From Psettodes erumei (taxonomy: Eukaryota; Chordata; Actinopteri; Pleuronectiformes; Psettodidae), in the NCBI GenBank assembly GCA_016785225.1, contig JAFBJZ010000863.1, positions 248,001 to 312,000 on the forward strand: a DNA stretch of 64,000 nt. Direction: 5' to 3'. Below are positions 1 to 28,030 of this stretch, in pieces. Positions within the stretch are counted from its first letter, which is position 1, and every line of letters starts with the position of its first letter. Made by a program: the position numbers and the translations under genes. The notes under the pieces were generated by a model. The model searched no databases and was not told the origin of the DNA. It worked only from the letters and a program-made list of their open reading frames with translations.

Positions 1-634
1 TTTACTTTGGTGCCTAATGCAGAGTTTATTCAGGGGAAAAAAAAAGATCTGCTGCTAGATTCAAAGAAACAAAAACACGCCACATTCAGGGACTCGTGTT
101 TGCAATTTCAATAATTTCTGTGATGAAACGCTGCTGCATCCAACAGCTGTTTGAAAAGTAAAACTAATTTGGAGTAAAATGACACCCATGTGCGATCACC
201 ACGCGCACCGTCAACAACATCCACGTGATGTGGCACCAACATCACGTTGCTTATTTTTTTTGGTTGTTGAAGTCAGAAAGTGAGGAACGACTGGCGATGA
301 TAAAACGCTTTTTGAAAGTAAAGTTTGATCTGCAATGGTATTATATGGTACTCAGCATCTGCCAGTACCCAAATATAAGTACTTAGGAAAATCAGTGTGT
401 CCCTAGTATCTGAGAGAATGGCACCACTCACATACGATTAATTTAGCGGACAGCCATCCCCCTCGCCCTGCCCTGCCCCTCCTGTACCTGGTCGCTCTGC
501 TGTCCAGAGAAGAGTTTGACAAATGAACCCGTTCTTCTGTGGGAAACACTGTGGCTGACCCTGTAATAACTTATTTAACGAGACTCACGGCTGTCAGGCT
601 CAATTCTGACTCACCAGAAGACAAGGGGACTGAC

Positions 635-17722
<17,088 letters not shown>

Positions 17723-17810
17723 TTTTTTTACAACAACAAAAGACAAACACCAGAGTAGTGTTTTAATCTCACACAAGTGACAAAATCATTGATAATAAAA
17801 AAAAACACTC

Positions 17811-17820
17811 CCGGAAGTAG
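17811..17820 (+). promoter_or_regulatory. ETS/GABP-type site in the ddb1 promoter
   Basis: CCGGAAGTAG contains the full ETS core CCGGAAGT, about 90 bp upstream of the ddb1 ATG. ETS/GABP sites are typical of TATA-less housekeeping and bidirectional promoters. The motif match is seen directly; function is inferred. Confidence 0.5.
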
Positions 17821-17874
17821 TTAGCTGGTTTTGGCACGAAGCACAGCGAGCTAACGGTTGGAAAGAGTGAAAGT

Positions 17875-17893
17875 GGAGCGCCCCCTGTCCAGC
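17875..17893 (-). promoter_or_regulatory. Possible CTCF site between ddb1 and cfap70
   Basis: The stretch GAGCGCCCCCTG matches the left half of the reverse-complement CTCF motif (AGCGCCCCCTG). The following bases (TCCAGCG) diverge from the second half. It lies between two divergent promoters, where an insulator would be plausible. The match is partial, so confidence is low. Confidence 0.3.
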
Positions 17894-18499
17894 GGAGGAT
17901 ACATTACACTGCTCGGTGTTTTTCACCTGTGTAATGATTTGTTGTATTAAACACAATAACTGAGAATCTAAATATCTAAAGTGCCTAAAACTTTTGCCAC
18001 TTTTAGGCCATACAATTTAGTCAGTGCATGTACTATTATAAGTTGCCTAATATTTGTATCTGATTCTAAACTATTAATTTTTCTCAATAATATTACATTC
18101 ATAATAAAGGAACACAAATATAAAAAACCTGTGGGTGATGCACCATTGTGCTTGAACAAACTAAATAATTTTAAAACTTGTCAGTCTTTGTTTCGGGCAG
18201 AATAACTAAATAAATGAATCCTGAAGCTAACGAAATAGCTCATGACAGAGCCCAAGTAACTCTCGAACATCAATATTAAAACCTCCTGAAATTTTTTTCT
18301 ATTTATTTTTCATTCATTCATTATTATATTATATTGAGTCTTTTCCTATTGTTTGTTTTATCCTTTAATTTGGTCATGGTGGCCTGAACCTCCTTTCTAT
18401 ATAGTTTTTTTTTTTTTCCCTTTGGAGCTATCGTCGGTCAGTAAGTCCACAATAGAGATATTTCAGAGTGTCCGTGAACACACCAGCATGTGTGCCACC

Positions 18500-18513
18500 G
18501 TTGTCGTGGAAAC
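18500..18513 (+). promoter_or_regulatory. RFX X-box in the cfap70 promoter
   Basis: GTTGTCGTGGAAAC matches the X-box consensus GTHNYYATRRNAAC at 13 of 14 positions; only the A of the central AT is replaced, by G. It lies 109 bp upstream of the cfap70 ATG, the usual distance for RFX-controlled ciliary genes. RFX factors directing motile-cilia genes is established; binding here is inferred. Confidence 0.6.
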
Positions 18514-18621
18514 GGGAATCTGCCTCCCAAACGTTCTGCCTATGGTTCCGGTTTAAAAAAAGAAATAAAATAAATAGTTAAGTGCTAATTAGTTAACGTC
18601 AATCGATCATCTGTCTACACA

Positions 18622-21600
18622 ATGGAGAAGCGTGAAAGCACAACGGAAACGGACATGGATATAAAAGTAACTGTCATCCGTGGAAATAACCTGGTAAGGC
18701 CGTTCAACGTTACTTTGAGTAGTAAAAGTAGTAAAATACTACACGTGCTAACAAGCTAACTTCACCCTACCTTAAATAATCCAAACCTCGGCAATACATA
18801 GATTAAAAATAAGTTGTCCAACTGCGGTTTGAAGCTACATATATGTAAATAAGACTGTATTTAGTTATCATTGGATGCGTACTGAAAATGAAGTGACTGG
18901 GTCAGAACAGCATCAACAACACTGGAAGACCAGCAGAGGTCGAGAGAGTGTGTGTGGATGAGAGCATCCATCCAGTGTGGCACATTGTGTTTCCTCTCTT
19001 TTCAGCAAGGGAAAAAGGCAGAGAGCTTCCAGAGTCTTCTGCAGGTTGAAGTGGATGGAAAGTTGCTGGGAGAGTCAGACATGAAGCAGTTCGACCCTGT
19101 GGAGCAGCGTGTTGACTACAACTTCACCTGCAGCTTTCACTGCCACGACAAAGCTCAGGCTCTCAGTGGCATGGCCCATAAACCCATCATATGTAAGCTG
19201 AGATGGGAAATGTCACTGGATAACATTATGTAATCCTTATCCTAAATTACTGTTACACTGGCTAACTATTTTCACCTTTATTGTTGCTGAGAAATTTCAG
19301 CAGAACAGGCTAAACTGTGAAGACTAGCCATCACTTTTCCTGCAATTTTGTTGTCGGTCGATGATAGCATAATTGTTAGGTTTGTCAACCATCTGCACAA
19401 ATCCTGCTTGGACTCAACAGGTCCAGTCCCAATGAATCACTGCCAAAAACCAAGGAAAGTGACACAGCAGACACTGCAGCTTAAACTGAAACAATCATCC
19501 ATAATCATTATAATAACACAGCTGGTAATTTGCTGAGTGGTGAACAAAAACAGAGGAAGGCTTGGAGTCTTCACGCCTGTCACAGTTGTTTCGTTGTGTT
19601 GTTGTGTTCAGTGACAGTGACGGAGGTCCTGCCTGAGGAGAAGAAAGCCGAGGCAAAGAAAGCGGTGCTGGGCCAGGCTGTGGTCGACCTGCTGCCGCTG
19701 CTGCGAGGTACAGCTGTACACGTCACACATTCTGTTCACGATATGTTTTTATGTTGCGATAAGACAAACTCCCCCAAATGTCGGCTGCTCTCTGTGGAGG
19801 TCAGGAGAGCAGAATGTGACTTAAAAGGGCTTTCGTTCCAGTGCAGGACCTTCACTGTGGGAATGATTTTCTCTTCTGACTGCAGGTCAGTGCAGCTTCT
19901 CGTCCACTGTTCCACTGAATCCAACAACCAGCCCCCCAGCCAAAGAGTCTTCCAAGGTTAGTTGCTCAATAACTCGATAATGAAACAATAATTTCATTCA
20001 GTTAATGTCAGGAGCAGGGGCAGAGCTCCAATAAATAATACAGAGGTTATGTCTTTATTTCTACAAGCAATTGTGTCAGTGCTATTTACTTGTTACTTGA
20101 AAACCTTAGATAAAGTCATTCTTATATATCCTGCACAAATATTTCACCAAACTATTTCTTAAAGTAGAGGCCCTTACACTCTTTAACCTAATAATGACAT
20201 TTGCAGACAAAATGACTCAACAGTCAATGATATCATATCAGTGAAACATGAAGGTTCATCATCTGACCCCCTTTAGCCGTCGACACTGGATGTGTGTGTC
20301 AGCGTGGCGGCTCCAGTTCTGTCCGAGGCTGAACTCTCAGCCTCCAACCTGCTGAAGGTGACCGTAGAGACAGCCTACTCCATCCCTGAGTCATGGACGC
20401 TGCAGTCTGGCCCTGCCCCCAGTCCATCCACGTACACCGCTGCCCTGGAGGTCCCACTTACTGCAGAGGTGAGCTGTAGCTTGTTTTAGCTATTTTACTG
20501 AACTGAATCTATTGGGTTTTCCACAAAAAAGAAAATAGGGAAACCGTAACCCTTCATGACCCAAGACTATCATGCTGCACAATGTTGCTGGTAGTGTTAA
20601 ATCAAAATGTAACAGGAGAACCATGATGTCCCATTTTGACAAACTTCAAATATTGATCTCTTCAGGATAAAGGACTTTAACCCAGCAGCTGTGCTTTTCC
20701 TCTTAATACCAGAGAGATCAGGTGCTGGTGTTCAGTGGAGGGCAGCTGAAAGCAGGGGGGCAGAGGGAGAAAAAGGTCAGACCAAGGAAGAGGCCTGATG
20801 GGGCCCTGCTGGTCCCGGGGAACCACTTTGTGCCAGGAGCCTATTTCCAGGCAGAGCCCATCGAGCAGGAGGATGGTGAACTGACTGGCTCAGAGGTAAC
20901 TGCAAATGCAAGGCGGTTGTGTTCATTGAAATGGCTTGATGCTCTGGTTGATTTGGCAGTATGGCACATTACTGTCAGGAACAGTATATGGAACTGTTTG
21001 AAAGTGAGTGAAGTCATATAAATGCCTTTCATTTGACAGACATGGCCAGACTTTAAGGTTATCTTTAAGGTAAAGATAAATTTGAGACACAGTTTTGAGA
21101 AGTTAAAGTGCCTTCAAAACATAAACTCGGAAGGGTAACTTGCCCCTTACAGCAAATCAAATACTGTAGAAGATCAGGACATGTAAAGGACTGAACCCAG
21201 CATGGAGGCAGGTGCGGTTACATGGCTGAAGGTCTGCATGTTCCTGCAGGACCAAGAGTTTCGCGATGAGGCAGAAACCACTAAGGGCAGGGTGAGCTGG
21301 GACACGGAGATGAGCTGCTTCCTGGGTGCAGGAGGAACTGCCAGGTCAGCTATACACACACACACACACACACACTACTCATCCTCCTGTCTGCCCATCA
21401 TGCTACCTACCTGTTGGCCATGTAGAAAGGGAAAGTCAGTCATCAGTGTCCTGGGACTACAGCTGGACAAAATAACCCCATTTCCAGATCACAGCCGAGT
21501 GTACTTGACAACTTTCTTCTCTTGTTTGGTGTATTTCATTCCAAATGGAAAGGATATCATGAGGTCATCTGATCTTATTTCTGATTTTACCTCTGGGCCA

Positions 21601-22086
21601 TGCAATGAACCGATGAATGGATTCTGGGATCATATTAGCAGAATATCAGAATGCATGTGAGTTAATTGCATTGGGTTTGGGCATAATACACGTAGAAAAC
21701 AGACAGAAAGGCACAGGCAGAGAAAAAGATCTGGAAACACATGTATGACTGTTACTGTAATTTCAGGCTACGGCAGAAGATCGCTGAGAGCAGACTGTGG
21801 CCAGTGGAGGTCATGAGGTCGTTGAGGAAGTCAGCAGAAACCAAGGTGAGAGAGCTCTGTTATCAAAGAATAGGCTCGGAGATGTTTGCAAGTCTCTTTC
21901 AGGCAAAGTTGAATGTAAGCTAACTAAAGATAATGTGATGCTTTGGTAGTTGGAATGGAACATTTTGAGAACACTTACTTTGTTTATTGGTTTGAAAAGC
22001 AGAAGGAAAGATCAATTCACAGACCAGCAAGTTCAACCATTCGGTGGTAGAAAACGCATTTATAATTGCTGGAAGTTGGTGTTGCT

Positions 22087-22129
<43 letters not shown>

Positions 22130-24028
22130 CTGGCTGAGGAGAACCCAGAGATCCCCTTTCACGGTGTGGCATTTGTGGACATGGGGCGACTGCTGCATCC
22201 TGGTGTCAGCCGCATCCGAGGAGCGTACAGCATCCAGCCCTTCTCTGAGGCTGTGTTACTGAACAAGGTCGCACAAATTCACTCAGGGATCTATACTTTA
22301 CAAACAAAGATTTAAAATAGCCTTCTAAATACCCCCTTAAACTGTCACAGCTTCTCTTAAAGTGAGTTTGTCATTTCCCCTGTACTTGAAGGCCAAGCGG
22401 AGTGCCAGTGTGTTAAAAGAGCGGGCCAAGGCTGCGGCCAAAGAGATGAGAGCTCACGTCCTCTCGGCCGCAGGCTCCCACAAGGGAAAGGCAGGGAGGA
22501 ACATGGATGGAGGCAACAAGGGAGCCAAGGATCTAAAAGAGCCAGCCAAAAAGGTCAGAAGGGTCCTGATGTCCTGAGTCGAACAAGAGATTCATTATTA
22601 CGTGAAAGTTTAATGAACAGAATTTCCAGGGACTTGGAAAATCATATAAGATATAAACTGTTCAATTCAGTTCCAGTTTTTTGGTAACTTTTCCAAAACC
22701 CTCTCACACCGATGATCTGACTTTCTGTTTTTTAGTTTCACCAAATATAAACCTGAGAAGTCTTGTGACGTCCAGGTTGTGTTTGTGAAGGTTGAACTCT
22801 AATTTCATGTTTTCGTCATGTCAGCAACCAGCCAATCAGAGCAGGACGCCTGCAGCCGAAAGCACGTCCGACCACCTGACCGAAGCTGAGCCGCATGTCA
22901 ACACAGAGGCAAATGTAAGTTTCCATTAACAGTATTTTAACTCCGTTCAGTGTCAGTGAGTCTTAAACACACACTGTGGTTGTTGTTACAGTTTAATATG
23001 GATTCATTGAGAGCGGCAGCATTATCAGAATGAGCTTCAACTCTTAATGTAAAGCCTTAATACTGCACCATGCCATAAACTTACTGTATCCAGTTTATGA
23101 ACTTGCTGTTACACATTATTGTGGAAAGCCTTCATCTTGTTCACACCTGATTCCTGTGAATGACAGATGTACGTGGAGGCCAGAACTTACATTATCATTG
23201 AGGTAGCCTTGGAGAAACCGCTGGTACCCAAAATATCTCCAGAGGAACTGGCCCGAAGGTAAATGTGTTACATTAACTCTGACTGGTTTATAACATGAAC
23301 TCCTTAGCGTGCACATTTTAATAGTGACACATTCACACCCAATTTCACTCTGGTCTCTCATATCTGGGGGCGACTGCGGGACACGAATGGGTGAGAATGT
23401 GCTGACACTTGCCTCCGTTTTCCTGCAGGGTGCAGGCACTGATCCCGCACAGACCTCCAGCTCCAGCGGGTCCTAGCAGAGCAGAAAGAGTAAAATGCAG
23501 ACTCATTCATATTAACACACATTCACACACACCCAGTAAATCTCTTTCTGAATTCTCTCCACCGGTGTGTGATCCTGCAGGCAGTGCTGGACTTCCACAG
23601 GCAGGTCGGCAACATCGTGGCCCAGGTTTCAGAGCAGTATAAGGAGTTGTTTGGAGCCAGGAGCAAGATGTTGGAAGACGGCAGCCGGGAGCAGATGAAG
23701 GTTCATCTGAGGGGAACGCTCGTTGTCTCTGGGAGATACTTCGCCTTCAAGGAGCAGATGAAGGTCAGAACAACTGCATACACTGGACTGATGAAACATG
23801 GAGGAACACTGAAACTAGTCTTTTGGAATGAATCTTTTTTTTCCCCCAGCATCACTATTTCACCACTATTTGTGTATGTGTGTGTCTGGTGCGTAGCATG
23901 CAGTGGTGAGGCTTGTACGTGACAAGATGCAGAAGACAGAGCCATTCACTGACTCTCAGGAGCTACAGGCTTTTGTCAGCAAGCTCTATGTCTACCTGGT
24001 GGATGAGATGCACACAGCTCTCAACAAG

Positions 24029-24068
<40 letters not shown>

Positions 24069-27000
24069 AATCTCTCTATATATATTATACATTTATTCTC
24101 CTGTCCCCTTCACCAGATTTATACAGATGACGTTGAGGATGACTCAGCGGATGCGATACAGCTCAGTTCGTCTCAGCTCCGACATTTTGCCAGGGAGGCT
24201 GCGCTTACTGGGGATTATCAGCAGGCTGCTCAGTACTACCAAGAGGTACAGTAACATGCTGGCCTCTGCTCTTCACTCAAAATAAATGAAGAAAAGAACT
24301 AGAAAAAAACTTCTTTTAGTCGTAACAATGTTTATTACTGTGCTTGTTAAAAAGACGACAATCACAGCCGTTTTCAGACCTGTAAATTGAAGTGCATACC
24401 TCAACGGCTTCTGGGTGGCCACTGAAGTTTGTCTTTCATTTTTGTGCAGCTGGTGGTGAGGCATCCCGGTGATCCCTCCCACAAGTTTGAGTGGGGGAGC
24501 CTCCACATGCGGACTGGAGACTACATGAAGGCTAAAGCGTGTTTCCACGACGCCGTGTCCGTCGAGCAGGCACACCAGCCCAGGTTAGACCAGTTCCATG
24601 AAGAACACTATCTACACTATATATACTCATCAACATTACATCTCCTGCAGCACATAACTTGTTGTGTATACCTATAGATGTTAGTTCACTTGTCATTTTC
24701 AACATTTGAAACTGTGTGAAACTATAAATTTGCATTTCTACCAGTATAAAAGCAAAAGAGTCAGGGGCAGCCCCCCTAACTTTTCACTGGAAGGTGACTC
24801 AAACCTTAAGTTTTAAACAGACAGTCAAATAATGTGATGCAGGCAAAACAAATGTAAAAGTAAAAGACTTGTGTGTCTGTATTTTCTTGTGTCTCCAGCC
24901 TGATGATGTGTGGGGTCTTGGCAGCAACATTTGAGCGGTATGAGGAGGCCCAGGCCTTCCTGGAGCGAGCCACCACCATAGATCCGCCCAGTGTGGTGGC
25001 TTGGACCCTGCTGGGTGAGTTGCAAGTCTGCAGACACAAACATATCATATCTGACCCGAAATAACACCAAGCAGTCAAAGAGAAAAGATGTACGCTGGGA
25101 AATTTACAGTGTATGCTGCCCTACTTCACGTTTGATGGTCTGCTGTGCAGGTTTGCTCCACGAGAGCCAGAGTGAATCCATCCTGGCTGAGAGGGCTTTT
25201 CTGGAGGCCAGGAGGCAGCTGAAGGCAGAACAGGTGATGAAGCAAACACAGAGGGTGGAGGAGGAGGAGGAGGAGGATGAGACAGACAGAGACAAGAAGA
25301 AAGAAAAAGACCAGCTGGAGGAAGTGGGCACAGACGCTCCCCCACGTCAGTCCCCCACTGTTAATCAAGGTGATGAACACCAGGAGGAAAAGCACCTAGA
25401 GCTGGTGATGAATTGTTGATCTCGGTGGTTTATATACATTGTGTTGGCAAAAACCACCTGAAAATAAGGCTTTGTTCTACACTCATTGAGGCTGTTTGGG
25501 CTCTTCAGCTTGAAACGCGTTCAGCAGTGAATGTGACGTCCCTGGTGCAGCCAATGTTACCTGACAACGTTACTGTTGCTCTCTCCCAGACCCGGTGTTT
25601 GTCGACAAGGACTCAGAGAAGCACAAAGAGCCTTCAGCACAGAGAAGTAGCTCCAGATCAGTTCCAGCTAAATTTTCCTCCACCATTTACACAAAGGCAG
25701 TCCAGTTCCTGCTGCAGAACAACGCCCTGCAGGTAAACACACACTGGTCCAATACAAATAAAAGATAACAAATATATTAAAATGCCAGTAATCTGCTAAC
25801 ACTGTTTCATTACTGTCAGATGGCAGAGCACGCTCTGTCCCAGGAGCTGCTGTGTTCAGAGGGCGGTCGCAGCGTCTCCTACCTCCTCCACCTGGCCCGG
25901 CTGCAGATGCTCAAAGCTGATTACTGCAGTGCTGCTGCAAGCCTCAGGGAGGCGCTGTCTCACAGAGATCAGGTACTCACATGCTGCAACGCTGCCCTGC
26001 AACATGTAAAGCACCAATAAGACTAAAGATTAAACATGCATCTAACCTGGGAAGCCTTATTGCCCACCCTGGGAGCAGGATGCAGACCCTTGGGCTCTGA
26101 ATGGTCACTGTCACTTCCTGCGAGGGGAATTCAGCGACGCCCTGGAGAGCTACGAGTGGAGCATGAACTTCCTGCAGAAGCCATCAGACTCTCACCTCGT
26201 CCTCCTCCGCACGGGATCCATCTGCCTCCAGCAGGGGAAGGTCAGACGCTGAGCTGGGCTTTCAGACTCATGTGCGCCGAATCTGCTGACAAGTCATAGG
26301 AGATATTGGTGCATTTCCACAAAGATCACAAAGTTCACCAGTCGTTCATGTTGATCATAACGTAATTTATTTGCAGATTGTGAAGCCACAAACTTGTACA
26401 GTGTCACTAAATCTGTAACTTTGTCTTTTTTTAACTTTCAGTTTGATCAAGCCAAAGTGGTCTACCTGCAGGCTTGTGAGCAATCACCATCCTGCCTGAC
26501 CTGGCTGGGCCTGGGCACCGCCTGTTACCGGGTAAAACTCCACCTCCAGAACATTGATTTAAACTACTGTCTTTAAACCTTGAACATATGTTTAAAATAA
26601 GATTGATTTAGCCCTTTGGTAAAGCTCCAAAAGGGTCATTTATACTGAACAATTCTATTGTGAACAATGGCGTGGGTTAATCTTGGAAGTATTGGAGACT
26701 GTACTGCCAACAATCCTATTTTTCTTTTCCCTTTGAAAATTAGTGAGCCTCTGTCGTGTTTGGCTCTTTTGTTTTTGTGTGTCTGTCTGTGTAGCTGGAG
26801 GAGCTGCGTGCAGCGGAGGAGGCTCTGACTGAGGCCAACCATCTGAACAACCAGAATGCAGAGGTGTGGGCGTACCTGTCCCTGATTTGCCTCAGGGTGA
26901 GTGACGACGACGCTCCGAAACTGCCGTGTCCCAGTTCAGGCTCCGGCTCCCGGATATTTCATGGCAGAATATCTCGGTGTCAACAAGTCTGGGCTTTCTT

Positions 27001-27465
27001 CACCAAAACATGAGAGGGGTGCAAAGCCTGTGTATTATACAATCCTTTGTATCCCATGATCCAAGTTTAGTTTAACCCCCAGGTCAAGCGAACCCGTGTG
27101 GTCTGCGTCTCTCCAGAACCAAAGCCCCTGAACTGGGACACAACAGATTTACTTCTTCACTTTTTATGACTGGATGTTTCCAGACTGAGAACTGATCTAA
27201 CCACGTGACGAACCTTCTGTTTTCAGTCTGGCAGGCAGGAGGAAGCGGCGCTGTTTCACAAATATGCAACAAGGGTGAGTTAGTCTGGTGCGTGGCCGTT
27301 GTCATCACCCATCAGCGTTGGTGATTTTAACATATTTCACATAGTCTCTCTTATCCTGGCATGCAGTTCAACCTGCAGAGGGAGTCACTGCTGGAAGAGA
27401 TCAGCGAGCTGAAGAACCAGCTCCGCTTCAGTCATCTGGTTTCATGCTTTGGAAGCGAGCTCTGA
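18622..27465 (+). CDS. cfap70: Cilia- and flagella-associated protein 70 (CFAP70/TTC18), complete, 26 exons
   Basis: CFAP70 is an axonemal protein reported at the base of outer dynein arms and needed for ciliary and sperm motility. Exons: 18622-18693, 19006-19192, 19612-19707, 19886-19956, 20277-20468, 20713-20895, 21250-21344, 21767-21845, 22130-22267, 22392-22553, 22825-22914, 23167-23258, 23429-23489, 23581-23763, 23897-24028, 24117-24245, 24450-24583, 24899-25014, 25151-25369, 25590-25732, 25820-25972, 26079-26240, 26442-26531, 26795-26896, 27227-27274, 27367-27465. They total 3228 nt in one frame, 1075 aa (human about 1120). Residues about 13-85 form the C2-like N-terminal region; a Lys/Ala-rich, low-complexity linker lies near 372-455. 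TPR-like helices run from about 625 to 735 and from about 830 to the end, interrupted by an acidic/basic stretch at 774-795 with six consecutive Glu. The C terminus is a short amphipathic helix ending GSEL. Confidence 0.95.
22091..22127 (+). repeat. (TG)n microsatellite forming a splice acceptor tract
   Basis: About 18 TG units run directly into the TAG acceptor of cfap70 exon 9 at 22130. The repeat replaces a normal polypyrimidine tract. Confidence 0.9.
24032..24066 (+). repeat. (AC)n microsatellite just after a cfap70 splice donor
   Basis: The repeat begins two or three bases after the donor GT of cfap70 exon 15, which ends at 24028. It occupies most of the first 40 bp of an 88-bp intron. 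Confidence 0.9.
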
Positions 27466-28030
27466 GGCAGGTCTTTAAATCACATCACCGACATTTTAAA
27501 ATACACTTTATTGTATTTTCACCATGGACACTGCACTGTATTAATAGTGAAAATGAAACACAGGCATCCCAGATGCACGACATAAATTTTATAATTTAAC
27601 AATACAAAACAGACTGATGAAGAAAACAGAAGATACAAAGGGCATGTGGTCACTTTTTAGTCACATCCTCATGAGACGTTCTGGCCTGCCACCAGATTTT
27701 GGCACAATGCTCTCCGCTCTGGAAGGAAATATATTTTGTGAAGTAGATGTACTGTATAATACGTCTTTTGGAAGTAGCATATTTTAGGCCAGACTTTGTA
27801 TTTCTTACTTTACATTTGGAAATAAGTGCTCCCAAATTGTTACTGGTTTTGTGACTGCAAATGTTTTGCAGATGAATTCCCTGTAGCTTTTAAAAAACAC
27901 ACTGTACCGAAATGGCCATTTTTTGTCTCATTGTGTGGATTCTTCAAATGCAAACGTTTAATTGCTAACATTTCATGTTTGTGTGTGTGTGTCTTTTTAT
28001 TGTGGCTTCATGTCCTCTGCCGCAGGGAGA
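27466..28030. other. Convergent 3' ends of cfap70 and tmem138
   Basis: Only 565 bp separate the two stop codons, so both 3' UTRs lie here. For tmem138, AATAAA occurs on the minus strand at 27996-28001 and again at 27507-27512. The second is within 50 bp of the cfap70 stop, so a transcript using it would cover nearly the whole gap antisense to cfap70. For cfap70 I see no canonical AATAAA on the plus strand here, only weak variants such as AATACA near 27601. No other gene is visible. Confidence 0.6.
27507..27512 (-). terminator. Distal poly(A) signal candidate for tmem138
   Basis: AATAAA on the minus strand (TTTATT on plus), about 520 bp past the tmem138 stop. A nearer AATAAA at 27996-28001 is about 30 bp after the stop and could give a very short 3' UTR. 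Confidence 0.45.

Larger units (their letters stand above)
17723..18621. promoter_or_regulatory. Divergent ddb1/cfap70 intergenic promoter
   Basis: The two start codons are 899 bp apart and point away from each other, so the 5' UTRs and both promoters must share this interval. The ddb1-proximal part (17800-17900) is GC-richer and carries an ETS-type CCGGAAGT and a CTCF-like half motif. The middle (17930-18400) is AT-rich. The cfap70-proximal part has an RFX X-box match about 110 bp before its ATG. No TATA box is obvious for ddb1, as expected for a housekeeping gene. The transcription start sites cannot be fixed from sequence alone. Confidence 0.75.

Noticed and set aside
1..634. Search for the next ddb1 exon (expected to begin KICYQEV).
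   Set aside because: No matching coding sequence with an acceptor is present, so this is intron and the next exon is outside the window.
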